Shown here: piece after piece, positions 42,386 through 50,367 of the stretch | Numbering within the stretch: position 1 is the first letter of the stretch | Layout: every line of letters starts with the position of its first letter | DNA from: Planctomicrobium sp051465645 | GTDB lineage: Bacteria > Planctomycetota > Planctomycetia > Planctomycetales > Planctomycetaceae | Length of the DNA stretch: 64,000 nt | Direction: 5' to 3' | NCBI RefSeq assembly: GCF_051465645.1 | Contig: NZ_CP195790.1 | Coordinates: 434,001-498,000 of the forward strand | Program-made: the position numbers and the translations under genes | The notes under the pieces: generated by a model | The model's input: only the letters and a program-made list of their open reading frames with translations | Databases searched by the model: none | Told to the model about the DNA's origin: nothing

Positions 42386-42516
42386 GGTGGCATGTTCGCA
42401 TCGCGCCAGCAGGGCGAACATGGATCGACCCACTTCGCTCGGCATGCTCATGCTGCTGGCGCGACATGAGCATGGCACACAAATTTGCATCTCCAGGTAA
42501 CAATGCCACCCTGCCA
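42386..42516. repeat. 137-bp palindromic repeat, copy B (main part)
   Basis: Two hairpins, CATGTTCGC/GCGAACATG (42391-42399/42414-42422) and CATGCTCATG/CATGAGCATG (42443-42452/42465-42474), with loops TCGCGCCAGCAG (42401-42412) and CTGCTGGCGCGA (42453-42464) that are perfectly complementary over all 12 bases. The right terminal repeat is ATGCCACCCTGCCA (42503-42516). The left end was separated by the IS4-type insertion. Confidence 0.9.
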
Positions 42517-42538
42517 CCCGGCGCCCCAGCCACCCCGC

Positions 42539-42584
42539 CATGGCACACAAATTTCCAAGTCAGGGTAACAATGCTATCCCGCCA
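42539..42584. repeat. Partial duplicate of the repeat's right end
   Basis: 46 bases resembling the last part of the 137-bp repeat (ATGGCACACAAATTTCC, then GGGTAACAATG and the end CCCGCCA), placed just after copy B. Lacks the hairpins. Confidence 0.7.
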
Positions 42585-42604
42585 CTCAAATCAAACTGCG
42601 TCAA

Positions 42605-43438
42605 TCATTTCTGAATGGTCTCCCTCGGCGATAATCCTTTTTTTGTCCAGATATCAGGATTAAATTGCACTGAAAAGTCAGGTTTCTCTAGCTCCAGTAT
42701 CACTAAGTTTAAGTCATCCCTTGTCTCGACATCTTTCATGAATGATGTGTACATCTTGACTTTGCTGGGAATCCAATTGTCAGCTGCCACGTCGTCGAAC
42801 GTCGACTCTGCAACATATTGAAAGATCAGTTTCCCTTTGTTGTTATCGTCGAAGATTGATTTCACATACTTAAACACACGAAATGGAGGACGATCGTCCA
42901 TTTCGAACCGAATTCTTTGCGAAAACCTATCGGTTAGCTCAATTGAAACGGAGCCTCTGCCGCTTTGGTCGGACATCGGTCGCAGTTCAATGTCCTTAGC
43001 TGAGTGGAATGCCAAGTTTTCATGTAGTGTCAAGTCGCTGTACAACCCCGTAGAGATCCCAATAGACCGTGGATCGAATATCACGAATTGTGCAGTACGC
43101 TCGCTAGGGGAAATTGAGGTCGTCTGGCCACGTCCGTCGTAACAATGCAATTTCTTTCCGTCGAACACTACTACCGCACCCTGTGGTCTCGAGGGAGTTA
43201 TTCGATATTTCTCCCCTTCGGATTCAATAACTAAATCACAGTTCCAGAATGATCCGACTTCAGGACTTGTGACCTTACCCTTTAATAAAAATGGGCGGGT
43301 TGATAGGCGTGAGGCCTCAAGTTGGCGTAGAATCGCGACAGCTTGTGAGGAAGAGGTTTCATCGCCCTTGATGATGCCGTCCTCGAATATCTCTACCAGA
43401 AAAAATGCCAGAGTTACGCAAAAGATCCTTCGAATCAT
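42605..43438 (-). CDS. Hypothetical exported protein
   Basis: Not recognised, 277 residues. AGGAGG six bases before the ATG at 43438 makes this one of the best-supported starts in the window. Residues 1-25 form a signal peptide or anchor (RRIFCVTLAFFLVEIF). The rest is a single extracytoplasmic domain of alternating strands (LLKGKVTSPEVGSFWNCDLV, GAVVVFDGKKLHCYDGRGQT, WIPSKVKMYTSFMKDVET), a pattern reminiscent of LolA/outer-membrane-lipoprotein-sorting-like sheets seen in planctomycete proteins, but without a diagnostic motif. Lies between repeat copies B and C in the accessory island. Confidence 0.65.
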   Translation of the reverse strand: MIRRIFCVTLAFFLVEIFEDGIIKGDETSSSQAVAILRQLEASRLSTRPFLLKGKVTSPEVGSFWNCDLVIESEGEKYRITPSRPQGAVVVFDGKKLHCYDGRGQTTSISPSERTAQFVIFDPRSIGISTGLYSDLTLHENLAFHSAKDIELRPMSDQSGRGSVSIELTDRFSQRIRFEMDDRPPFRVFKYVKSIFDDNNKGKLIFQYVAESTFDDVAADNWIPSKVKMYTSFMKDVETRDDLNLVILELEKPDFSVQFNPDIWTKKGLSPRETIQK

Positions 43439-43646
43439 CTGTAGCCTCCTAGATCAGCAGATCTGTTCAACATCGGAAACTTGAACTGTCAACGTCTATC
43501 AACATTTACTAAGAGCGTCCAGACAAAACTAATGTTGGCGAGATTTGAGGAAATGGAGAAGCGACTGTAAAGCAGGCTCCCGCATGCCTTGAGGTGTGAG
43601 CGAAATCGCGTTGAGGTGGTTTCAAAACCGACTGCTGCATGGATTT

Positions 43647-43712
43647 GGGAGGGCGAAGCTCCTGCTGAGCCGCATGAGTGACGATGCGGTTCGGCAGGAG
43701 CCTCGCCTTCCC
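43647..43712. repeat. REP-like inverted repeat (GEAPAEP type)
   Basis: Near-perfect 29-bp arms (starting GGGAGGGCGAAGCTCCTG and ending CAGGAGCCTCGCCTTCCC) around an 8-base loop. When translated such repeats give GEAPAEP and GSAGASPS peptides, often seen in spurious planctomycete ORFs, so this is likely one copy of a genome-wide family. Confidence 0.75.
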
Positions 43713-43777
43713 GGTTGTGAAACGACTTCTTATTTCCCATTCACTGTAATTGGCCTTTGTGACTGAAAATACGGTGT

Positions 43778-43914
43778 TGGCGGGGTGGCATGTTCGCATC
43801 GCGCAAGCAGGGCGAACATGGACCGACCCACTTCGCTCGGCATGCTCATGCTGCTGGCGCGACATGAGCATGGCACACAAATTTCCATCTCCGGGTAACA
43901 ATGCCACCTCGGCA
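43778..43914. repeat. 137-bp palindromic repeat, copy C
   Basis: Uninterrupted copy: TGGCGGGGTGGCAT at the left (43778-43791) and ATGCCACCTCGGCA at the right (43901-43914). Hairpins CATGTTCGC/GCGAACATG (43789-43797/43812-43820) and CATGCTCATG/CATGAGCATG (43841-43850/43863-43872) carry loops TCGCGCAAGCAG and CTGCTGGCGCGA, complementary at 11 of 12 bases. Confidence 0.9.
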
Positions 43915-43943
43915 CTTGGCGATGCATCTTTTCTGGAATTGCT

Positions 43944-45614
43944 CTACAGTTGGCTTTGGTCGTAGCGCGATGCAATGATCTGTCCGAGGAGACGCACGAA
44001 GCCTTCGTCGAAGCGGCAGGTGACGCGACAGCCGCTATCGGTTGGGCGGACTTCGATTCGCAGGGCGTCATCTTCTGGCTTCATGGCCCCATTCATGACT
44101 TCGAGTCGTCGTGCTTCTCTCGGCGACCTCCCTTCTCCGGTGATCTTCAACCAGGGAACGGTTCGCAAGATCAGCTGGAATGGCGCAGATGACGTTGTTC
44201 CTGCTGCGGCGCGATTCGTTTCCATCTTGTCGATGGCAGACTCCAGTGATGGGAGGGTTCCCCCGCAACCGAGTCCAATCCACAACACGTTGTTGCTGAC
44301 GGCGAAGTAGATGTCCGGAGCTCCACCATAAATTTTCTGGACATTCGCAGGTGGGGCTCCTAGACGTAAGCGGCTGAATTTGACGCTGTTGTATTGGTGA
44401 ACGTCCATTTCGATTTGGACTTTGTCGCTGTGCTCGGCCATCGTTAGAGCGGCATCGCGAATGGCACTATCCAGCGTTTCTGCACCAACGACCTTAAGGC
44501 CGTAGAGCAGAACGAACTCGTTATCTCGATAAGGAATGAACTGGGAAATCATGTCGATGTGACCGGCCTCGACCGTCGACTGTAATGTTTTGAAAAGACT
44601 GTCAACAGATGCCGTACTGTCTGCGGGGAGTTTTGAATTCAGTCCAAGACGCCCTGCTTCAAGATATCCGTTGAGTGCAGTCTGCTCGCGCTTGTCTGCA
44701 TTCCACGATGCAGAAATCTGAAGCGGATGACGGTCGCCCAGTAACGGGGTGAAGATTGAAGGTGTTCCGGAGATGCTGGCGAGATACTTTGCGAACTGGC
44801 TGTTGTCTGCCGCATCAATTTTGAGTTCAAGCACCGCCTTGCGTCCATCTTCAGCAGAGTCGATGCCGATCGTCAGTTCTTCTCCGTCTTTGATCAGTTG
44901 TTCAACGAACTGCATTGAACTCACGCCACTGGCGCGACGAGCTTGATAAGAGGCGTCGGATTCGTGATCACGTTGTTGCATCTGCGCTGCTGATTGCTGC
45001 GCGAGATAGCTGGCAAACACTCCGCGCATCAACGGCGGAATGCTACGCAAAATCAAAGAAAATGAGACGTCGTATCGGGCTCCCAAGGCCCCTACGACTT
45101 TCTCTGGATTCGGGATGGTGACTTTATCAAAGAAGTCACTCTGCCCATCGACAAACAGTGCGTAGTTGTCTCGCAGTATAAATTGCGATGCAGGATTATC
45201 TGGTTTTCCGATTACGTAGTGTCCCTCGCCTTTGGGGCTGACCGGTTCCCCTGTCAGTTGGAGCGTCGCCACAAATTCATCTTCCTTCTCAACGGGAAGA
45301 AACGGGACGAAGACCGGCTGGGGCGGCAGGCCGGCACTCAGGAAGACCATGATTCCGATATTGCGCTCACGATCAACCCCTTTCAGGTCGCCAGCAGTTG
45401 ACCCGATGAACCCGAGAATGACTTCGGACATATCCGGACGTCCGGCGATCTCGAACATTCGGGTCAGGTCATTCAGTCCCCTTTCGACGCTGCCGAAATT
45501 CCAGATGCCGATCGGTTCGATTGTGGGACGAACAACGGCATCCTGAGCATCAGCGCTGGAACAAAGCAGGATGAACGACAAAACTAGATGGGCCAGCCGC
45601 GATTTGAGTCGCAT
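43944..45614 (-). CDS. Hypothetical exported protein, 556 residues
   Basis: Not recognised by motif. From the ATG at 45614 (a TTG at 45632 would add six residues) the N-terminus is a signal peptide, RLAHLVLSFILLCSSADA, cleaved before QDAVV. The mature protein alternates strands and helices with no membrane segment; recurrent blocks such as FVDGQSDFFDKV, FQLILRTVPWLK and the ALNGYLEAGRLGLNS stretch resemble long planctomycete periplasmic proteins of unknown function. It stands alone on the minus strand beside the repeat-rich island, with its stop 30 bases from repeat copy C. Confidence 0.7.
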   Translation of the reverse strand: MRLKSRLAHLVLSFILLCSSADAQDAVVRPTIEPIGIWNFGSVERGLNDLTRMFEIAGRPDMSEVILGFIGSTAGDLKGVDRERNIGIMVFLSAGLPPQPVFVPFLPVEKEDEFVATLQLTGEPVSPKGEGHYVIGKPDNPASQFILRDNYALFVDGQSDFFDKVTIPNPEKVVGALGARYDVSFSLILRSIPPLMRGVFASYLAQQSAAQMQQRDHESDASYQARRASGVSSMQFVEQLIKDGEELTIGIDSAEDGRKAVLELKIDAADNSQFAKYLASISGTPSIFTPLLGDRHPLQISASWNADKREQTALNGYLEAGRLGLNSKLPADSTASVDSLFKTLQSTVEAGHIDMISQFIPYRDNEFVLLYGLKVVGAETLDSAIRDAALTMAEHSDKVQIEMDVHQYNSVKFSRLRLGAPPANVQKIYGGAPDIYFAVSNNVLWIGLGCGGTLPSLESAIDKMETNRAAAGTTSSAPFQLILRTVPWLKITGEGRSPREARRLEVMNGAMKPEDDALRIEVRPTDSGCRVTCRFDEGFVRLLGQIIASRYDQSQL

Positions 45615-46125
45615 AAAGTCGCCGTTTCGCAACTAAAGTGCATGTGATTGAGGACGCCTGCAAATGCAGATCCTGAGATTCTCTGTTCAAAGCGAAGCTT
45701 GATTCGATTCCGACAAGTGCGATCGATACCGTAGAAGACTCAGTGCGTTACAGGACGGATTCGTGAATGGCACTTCACAACTCGTTTGACTTACGCTGCC
45801 ATGACTGAGTTCGTTGGGCAACTTCGCGAAGGAATGAAGGTATCGCTCCCCGATCATACCCTGAATCAGGTAGAACGGTGTCATTGAGCTGTTAGCGGGA
45901 TGACAGAATTTTCATGAACTCTTCGATGCGGTACTGCGCTTCGCACAAAGAATTCAACACCGATGTTGTCTACGAATCGAGAACGTTGACTGCGAGTCAT
46001 GCGGTTCGCAACAACCGCCTGAAAGAGAGATAGGAAAGCAAAGAAATGGGCAGCCACATTAAGCCGACTGCCCTCTTACTGTATTTTCGTTAATGCATTC
46101 TTGCCTGATCGTCAGGATCGCCGAA
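45615..46125. other. Intergenic region, no gene seen
   Basis: About 500 bases holding the upstream region of the 556-residue protein gene. No repeat, strong hairpin or credible frame. Confidence 0.5.
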
Positions 46126-46404
46126 TCACGATTCTGTGACTTCGAGATCTCCAACCGGCAGGCATGCCAGCGAGGACATAAGCCCCTGTGATTCACAGTG
46201 TGACAAATAGGATGCAGGGAGCTTTTCCATTGATGGAGCATCCCATTCGAGGATGACCTTCATCTTTGCACCTGTCCCGGTTGTCTCCATAACCTGACCG
46301 GTCCATCCTGCAATGGATAAATCTTCGAACTCCGGCATCGAAATACCTTCGTTCACTTTGACCCTGACACCGGCACTCGGTTTGGGACTTTTTCCCCTCG
46401 CCAT
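46126..46404 (-). CDS. Small hypothetical protein, 92 residues
   Basis: Not recognised. A basic N-terminus (MARGKSPKPSAGVRVKVNEG) leads into strands (GWTGQVMETTG, AKMKVILEWDAPS) that could make a small SH3-like barrel, then a short helical end with two cysteines. No signal peptide or membrane helix, so cytoplasmic. No operon partner: the next minus-strand gene is 197 bases downstream. Codon use and composition are gene-like, which is the main support. Confidence 0.6.
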   Translation of the reverse strand: MARGKSPKPSAGVRVKVNEGISMPEFEDLSIAGWTGQVMETTGTGAKMKVILEWDAPSMEKLPASYLSHCESQGLMSSLACLPVGDLEVTES

Positions 46405-46601
46405 TTCTGATCCTGCGGCATCTTACCGCGACTGTAGCCTCAATCTAATCCATACGACCAGAATTAACACCTTAACGACTGTGTAAACTCCGCGTCAAAC
46501 GCCCTTCTGGTAATCCCGTCGATCTCATACAAAATTCACCAAAGTTGTTGTCTACAAAAGATATTTCAGCATTCTAATGAAGTGAATTTGAATTCGTACG
46601 C

Positions 46602-47777
46602 TCAGTTCTTCATGACTGCAACGCTCTTTACCGTCTGAGCAGATTGAATCTCGATCTGTCGCTTCTGAAACTCAGGAAACAGCTTGGAATCGACGACGCA
46701 ACGGAATCCGTTGTGATAACGGCTTGAGGCCAGATCCCCTCGTCCACGTGCTCGCGTGCGATAGCCTGTGCAGTTGTTGACATTGCAGAGGAAGGAACCG
46801 CCGCGTTGAACTCGCAAAACTGTCCCTGGCATTTCCGGGTCGAAACTCACCAACGGGCCTTTTGGGTTTCGTCTTGGTGAGTGCAGATAATAGTCTGCTG
46901 CATAGAGGTCGGAGCACCATTCCCAGACGTTCCCGGCGAGGTCGTAGAGTCCGAGCTGATTTGGCGGAAATGATTTGACGGGAGACGTTCCCAGATAGCC
47001 GTCTTCATTCTTTCGTTCAGTTGGAAACTCTCCCTGCCAGTAGTTCGCCTGATGCTTCCCATTCAGGAGGATCTCTTCTCCCCAAGGGAACAGCGTTTCT
47101 TTTCCGCCACTGCGTGAAGCGTATTCGAACTCAGCTTCGGTTGGCAGGCGTTTCCCGGCCCATTCGCAATAGGCAACTGCATCCTCCCAGGCGATATGCA
47201 CAACCGGATGGTCCATACGACCTTCGATGTTGGAATCAGGACCATCAGGATGGCGCCAGTCCGCGCCATCCACAATCTTCCAAACCTGATGCTCCCAGCC
47301 GGGGAGATTTGTGACGAGTTGAGCCCGATTAAAGTCAGGATTGAAGCACATCGATCCCGGTGGAATGACATTTCCGTTGAACTCGCTGATGTCGGCTCCC
47401 CGATCGGCGAAGTCCTGTTTTGTCAGTTGGCGTTCGGCAAAGGTTTTGTAGCGAGTCTGGTCGACGAATTTTGAAAACTCGCGATTCGTGACTGGCGTAC
47501 TGTCCATCCAGAAACCGTCGAGTTCGACGTCATGTGCAGGGTATTCATCGGCTTTGATTCGGAGTGGATTTGGAGCGCCGGGAGGAACTAACTCGTTCGT
47601 TCCCATTTTGAATTGGCCGCCGGAAATCCAGATCATGCCATCAGGAGTTTTCCCGGGTTCCTTAGTGATGAGGCCGGATTTTGACGTGGTCAAGTCCGTG
47701 GGAACCAACACCGCCGCCAGCAGTAATGCAAACAGCCCCAAGCCGACGCCGAGGATCAGAGAGAATTGTCGTGTCAT
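46602..47777 (-). CDS. Formylglycine-generating enzyme (sulfatase-modifying factor)
   Basis: Oxidises the active-site cysteine of sulfatases to formylglycine. The 391-residue protein has an N-terminal anchor (residues 7-27) and then the FGE-sulfatase fold: WISGGQFKMGTNE (about 50-62), HDVELDGFWMDSTPVTNREF, WEDAVAYCEWAGKRLPTEAEF, and GNVWEWCSDLY. The two copper-binding catalytic cysteines are present, Cys331 and Cys336 in GGSFLCNVNNC, which separates true FGEs from the many look-alikes. NGFRCV closes the domain. No sulfatase gene is adjacent; planctomycetes usually encode many elsewhere. Confidence 0.92.
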   Translation of the reverse strand: MTRQFSLILGVGLGLFALLLAAVLVPTDLTTSKSGLITKEPGKTPDGMIWISGGQFKMGTNELVPPGAPNPLRIKADEYPAHDVELDGFWMDSTPVTNREFSKFVDQTRYKTFAERQLTKQDFADRGADISEFNGNVIPPGSMCFNPDFNRAQLVTNLPGWEHQVWKIVDGADWRHPDGPDSNIEGRMDHPVVHIAWEDAVAYCEWAGKRLPTEAEFEYASRSGGKETLFPWGEEILLNGKHQANYWQGEFPTERKNEDGYLGTSPVKSFPPNQLGLYDLAGNVWEWCSDLYAADYYLHSPRRNPKGPLVSFDPEMPGTVLRVQRGGSFLCNVNNCTGYRTRARGRGDLASSRYHNGFRCVVDSKLFPEFQKRQIEIQSAQTVKSVAVMKN

Positions 47778-47984
47778 CGTCAGTAACGTTTCTGTTCCGT
47801 TCTGTCAGGCAGTTTTCTGCCATGCGGATGCGACTCCAACGATGATTTTACCGTTTAGAGAGAGGTTCGTCTTCTGTACACCTGAATTACGAGAGAACAG
47901 CAACGAGATTATCTCGTCAGCATGCGAGCGAATGTCACTTCGAACGCAGGAAATCTGCGATATCTCAAATGGTGAACACGTGAT

Positions 47985-49277
47985 TCACGATTGCTGAAAC
48001 TTATTGACGATGAGAGCGACAGTTCGTGCTGTTGCTCCCTGTTGGGCGAGCACGACTTCGCGAGCTCGGTGTCCCAGTGTTTCCGCTTGTTGGCGATCGT
48101 TCAGCATCGAGCGAACGAACGTTTTCAGTTCTTCTGGCGATCGAGTGCGAACCGTGGCTTGATGCTGTTCAAGCAGTTCAACAACCTGTCGGAAGTTTGA
48201 CGTGTTGGGGCCATAGCAGACAGCTGCACCATAGGCCGCAGGTTCCAGCATGTTCTGCCCTCCCCGATTGCCAAAACTTCCTCCGACAAAAGCGACGTCG
48301 GCAAGTCCCCAGCATGCCCCGAGTTCACCGACGGTATCCAGTAAGACAACGGATCGTGGTGTTGAAGGAGTCAGCGCTTTTTGAACAGACCGACGCAGGA
48401 GTGGAAAGCTTCGGTCCTGAATCAGTCGAGCGATGGAGTCGCCACGTTCAGGGTGTCTTGGAACAATGATCAGACGGAGCTTCGGGAACTCATCGAGGAG
48501 TTCCGCATACACATTCAGAGCGATCTCTTCTTCCGGTTCCTGAGTACTGCCTGCAATGAAGACCTGTTCGTCCGGTTGGATCTGCATCCACTGTCGAAGT
48601 GCAATCGTGCGTTCATTCTGCCGGTCGGTGACGACACCATCAAATTTGATCGAGCCTGTGGCGACTGTGCTTTCCGGAGGGGCGCCGAGAGCGAGGAATC
48701 GCTTCTGATATTCTTCAGATTGGACTGCGATCAGCGAGAATCGCGCCAGCAGGTGGCTAACAAGGAAACGAATACGATGGTAACCGCTAAAGCTCTTGGC
48801 GCTGAGTCGTCCATTGATCAGTAGGAGTGGAATCCGACGTCGGGAGGCGATGCGGATCAGATTCGGCCAAAGCTCAAGTTCCACCAGCACCAGATAATCT
48901 GGTTGAACTCGCTTCAACGCGTTCTTCACTGCCCAGCTGAAGTCCAGAGGGAAGTAAGCAACCTGACAGTCCGTCAGCTTCTCAGTCGCGACTGCAAATC
49001 CGGTGTCAGTTGTTGTTGTGACAAGGATCCGCAGGCCGTTGGGACATGCTTCTTTCAGCCCGGCGATCACCTGTCTGAGCTGCAAAACTTCTCCAACACT
49101 AACTGCATGAAGCCAGATCAGCGGAGTTGAAAAGTCGGTGCGTTCAGGGAGGCGTCCCCAGAATTTCTGATCGAATCCTTTCCGGTATTTTCCTGTGCGA
49201 ATGCGTTTCCAAAGTATCAGCGGGCTCAGCAGCAAGATGAGCATTCCGTAACACAGATTGAAAAACAGACTCAGCAC
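47985..49277 (-). CDS. waaA: 3-deoxy-D-manno-octulosonic acid transferase
   Basis: Adds Kdo to lipid A in the inner membrane, cytoplasmic face. The 430-residue protein begins with a membrane anchor (LCYGMLILLLSPLILW, about 8-23) and the Glycos_transf_N domain (WLHAVSVGEV, TTTTDTGFAVA, LVELELWPNLI), followed by the GT-B C-terminal domain (AGSTQEPEEE, VGGSFGNRGGQNMLEPAAYG near 335-354), all hallmarks of WaaA/KdtA. It shows that this organism makes a Kdo-containing lipid A and therefore has an outer membrane. Also called kdtA. The SDR gene upstream is 130 bases away on the same strand. Confidence 0.95.
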   Translation of the reverse strand: MLSLFFNLCYGMLILLLSPLILWKRIRTGKYRKGFDQKFWGRLPERTDFSTPLIWLHAVSVGEVLQLRQVIAGLKEACPNGLRILVTTTTDTGFAVATEKLTDCQVAYFPLDFSWAVKNALKRVQPDYLVLVELELWPNLIRIASRRRIPLLLINGRLSAKSFSGYHRIRFLVSHLLARFSLIAVQSEEYQKRFLALGAPPESTVATGSIKFDGVVTDRQNERTIALRQWMQIQPDEQVFIAGSTQEPEEEIALNVYAELLDEFPKLRLIIVPRHPERGDSIARLIQDRSFPLLRRSVQKALTPSTPRSVVLLDTVGELGACWGLADVAFVGGSFGNRGGQNMLEPAAYGAAVCYGPNTSNFRQVVELLEQHQATVRTRSPEELKTFVRSMLNDRQQAETLGHRAREVVLAQQGATARTVALIVNKFQQS

Positions 49278-49355
49278 AAATTCTTACCGCCGGACCGTAG
49301 GGCTTCTTAAAGGGATTTGCTGCAATTGTTTGCTCTGGCACGAGGCATTGAAATC

Positions 49356-49380
49356 CCGGTGTCCCGCTGTGGGACACCGG
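49356..49380. terminator. Hairpin between SDR and waaA genes
   Basis: Perfect 10-bp stem CCGGTGTCCC (49356-49365) / GGGACACCGG (49371-49380). It lies 28 bases after the SDR stop on the minus strand. Only a short T-run follows on either side, so it is a weak terminator or an RNA-stabilising hairpin. Confidence 0.5.
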
Positions 49381-49407
49381 TTTCAGAATGCAACAAAAAA
49401 CTCATGC

Positions 49408-50139
49408 TTAGCAGAAGTCTTGCGTGAGCGGCTTAATGACCAGATCTGGAACGTGTGCCCGAGGTGGCAACTGAGCCAGCGTCAGGATCATAGCGGCGAT
49501 GTCAGATGGCTGCAGAATCGTTGCCCGATGCTCTGCACTGACAGGGACTGGTCGTGCATCGAGGATTGGAGTTTCGACTTCCCCTGGATACACGTTGGTG
49601 ACGCGAATTCCGTTCTTGCTCTCTTCAAGTCCAACGCAGGTTCCCAGAACGGTCATCGCGAACTTTGAAGCGCTGTATGCGACCCCGCCAAGGATGCTGG
49701 CTCGCAAGCCGGCGATCGATGAAATGTTGATGATCAGGCCATCTTTGCGTTGGCGCATCTGAGGAAGAACAGCATGGATCGTGTTGAAGGCCGCTGTTGC
49801 ATTGACCTGCATCAGCTTATCCCAGTCCGCAGGATCAAGAACTTCCATTCGACGGTTTGGAATGTTGATCCCGGCACTGTTCAGAAGGATGTCAATCGAT
49901 CCCAGTGATTCGGTCGCCCATTCGATCAGTGCATTTGCTTCTTCGCGAACGGAGACGTCCGCTGCCCGATAGATGATCTTGGGTTCACCAGTGAATTGTT
50001 TGGCGACTGCCTGAAGTTTGTCTTCACGACGGCCGGCGATCGCAACTCTGAATCCGGCGGCGGCGAATGCCAATGCACACCCTGCCCCAATTCCAGTGCC
50101 TCCACCTGTAATGAGAACAGTTTTTCCAGCCAGTGACAT
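49408..50139 (-). CDS. Short-chain dehydrogenase/reductase
   Basis: Classical SDR of 243 residues, cytoplasmic, NAD(P)-dependent. The cofactor motif is GGGTGIGAG (about 12-20), NSAG follows near 88-91, the catalytic serine lies in INISSIAGL (about 138-146) and the catalytic YSASK near 156-160. An Arg in AGRRED suggests NADP preference. Length is normal. Substrate unknown; no pathway neighbour gives a clue, the next gene on this strand being Kdo transferase after a hairpin. Confidence 0.92.
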   Translation of the reverse strand: MSLAGKTVLITGGGTGIGAGCALAFAAAGFRVAIAGRREDKLQAVAKQFTGEPKIIYRAADVSVREEANALIEWATESLGSIDILLNSAGINIPNRRMEVLDPADWDKLMQVNATAAFNTIHAVLPQMRQRKDGLIINISSIAGLRASILGGVAYSASKFAMTVLGTCVGLEESKNGIRVTNVYPGEVETPILDARPVPVSAEHRATILQPSDIAAMILTLAQLPPRAHVPDLVIKPLTQDFC

Positions 50140-50367
50140 GAAAAATCCTTCAGTACATCTATGGTTTTATTTGGAGATTGAGTCTCGGTGTGTCAATGTA
50201 ACGAAGGACTGGTTATCTTGCATCGTCAGATGGAAACTCAGGGGAAAGTGGGACTTTCTCGCGAACAATGCCTGTGTGATCAGCGCTGACCGGGCCGGGA
50301 CATCCTTGATGTCTGGCCTGATATCGGGGGAAGTTTCTCATCGTGTCTTTCAGTTCTTTCTAATTTC

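Larger units (their letters stand above)
43439..43943. other. Repeat-rich intergenic region
   Basis: No gene. Contains a 66-bp inverted repeat (43647-43712) and the third 137-bp repeat (43778-43914). A minus-strand frame through it (43509-43907) is made of repeat sequence and is not a gene. Confidence 0.7.

Noticed and set aside
43509..43907. 132-codon open frame on the minus strand
   Set aside because: It is made almost entirely of the 137-bp repeat and the REP-like inverted repeat; similar peptides arise from the other repeat copies, so it is not a gene.
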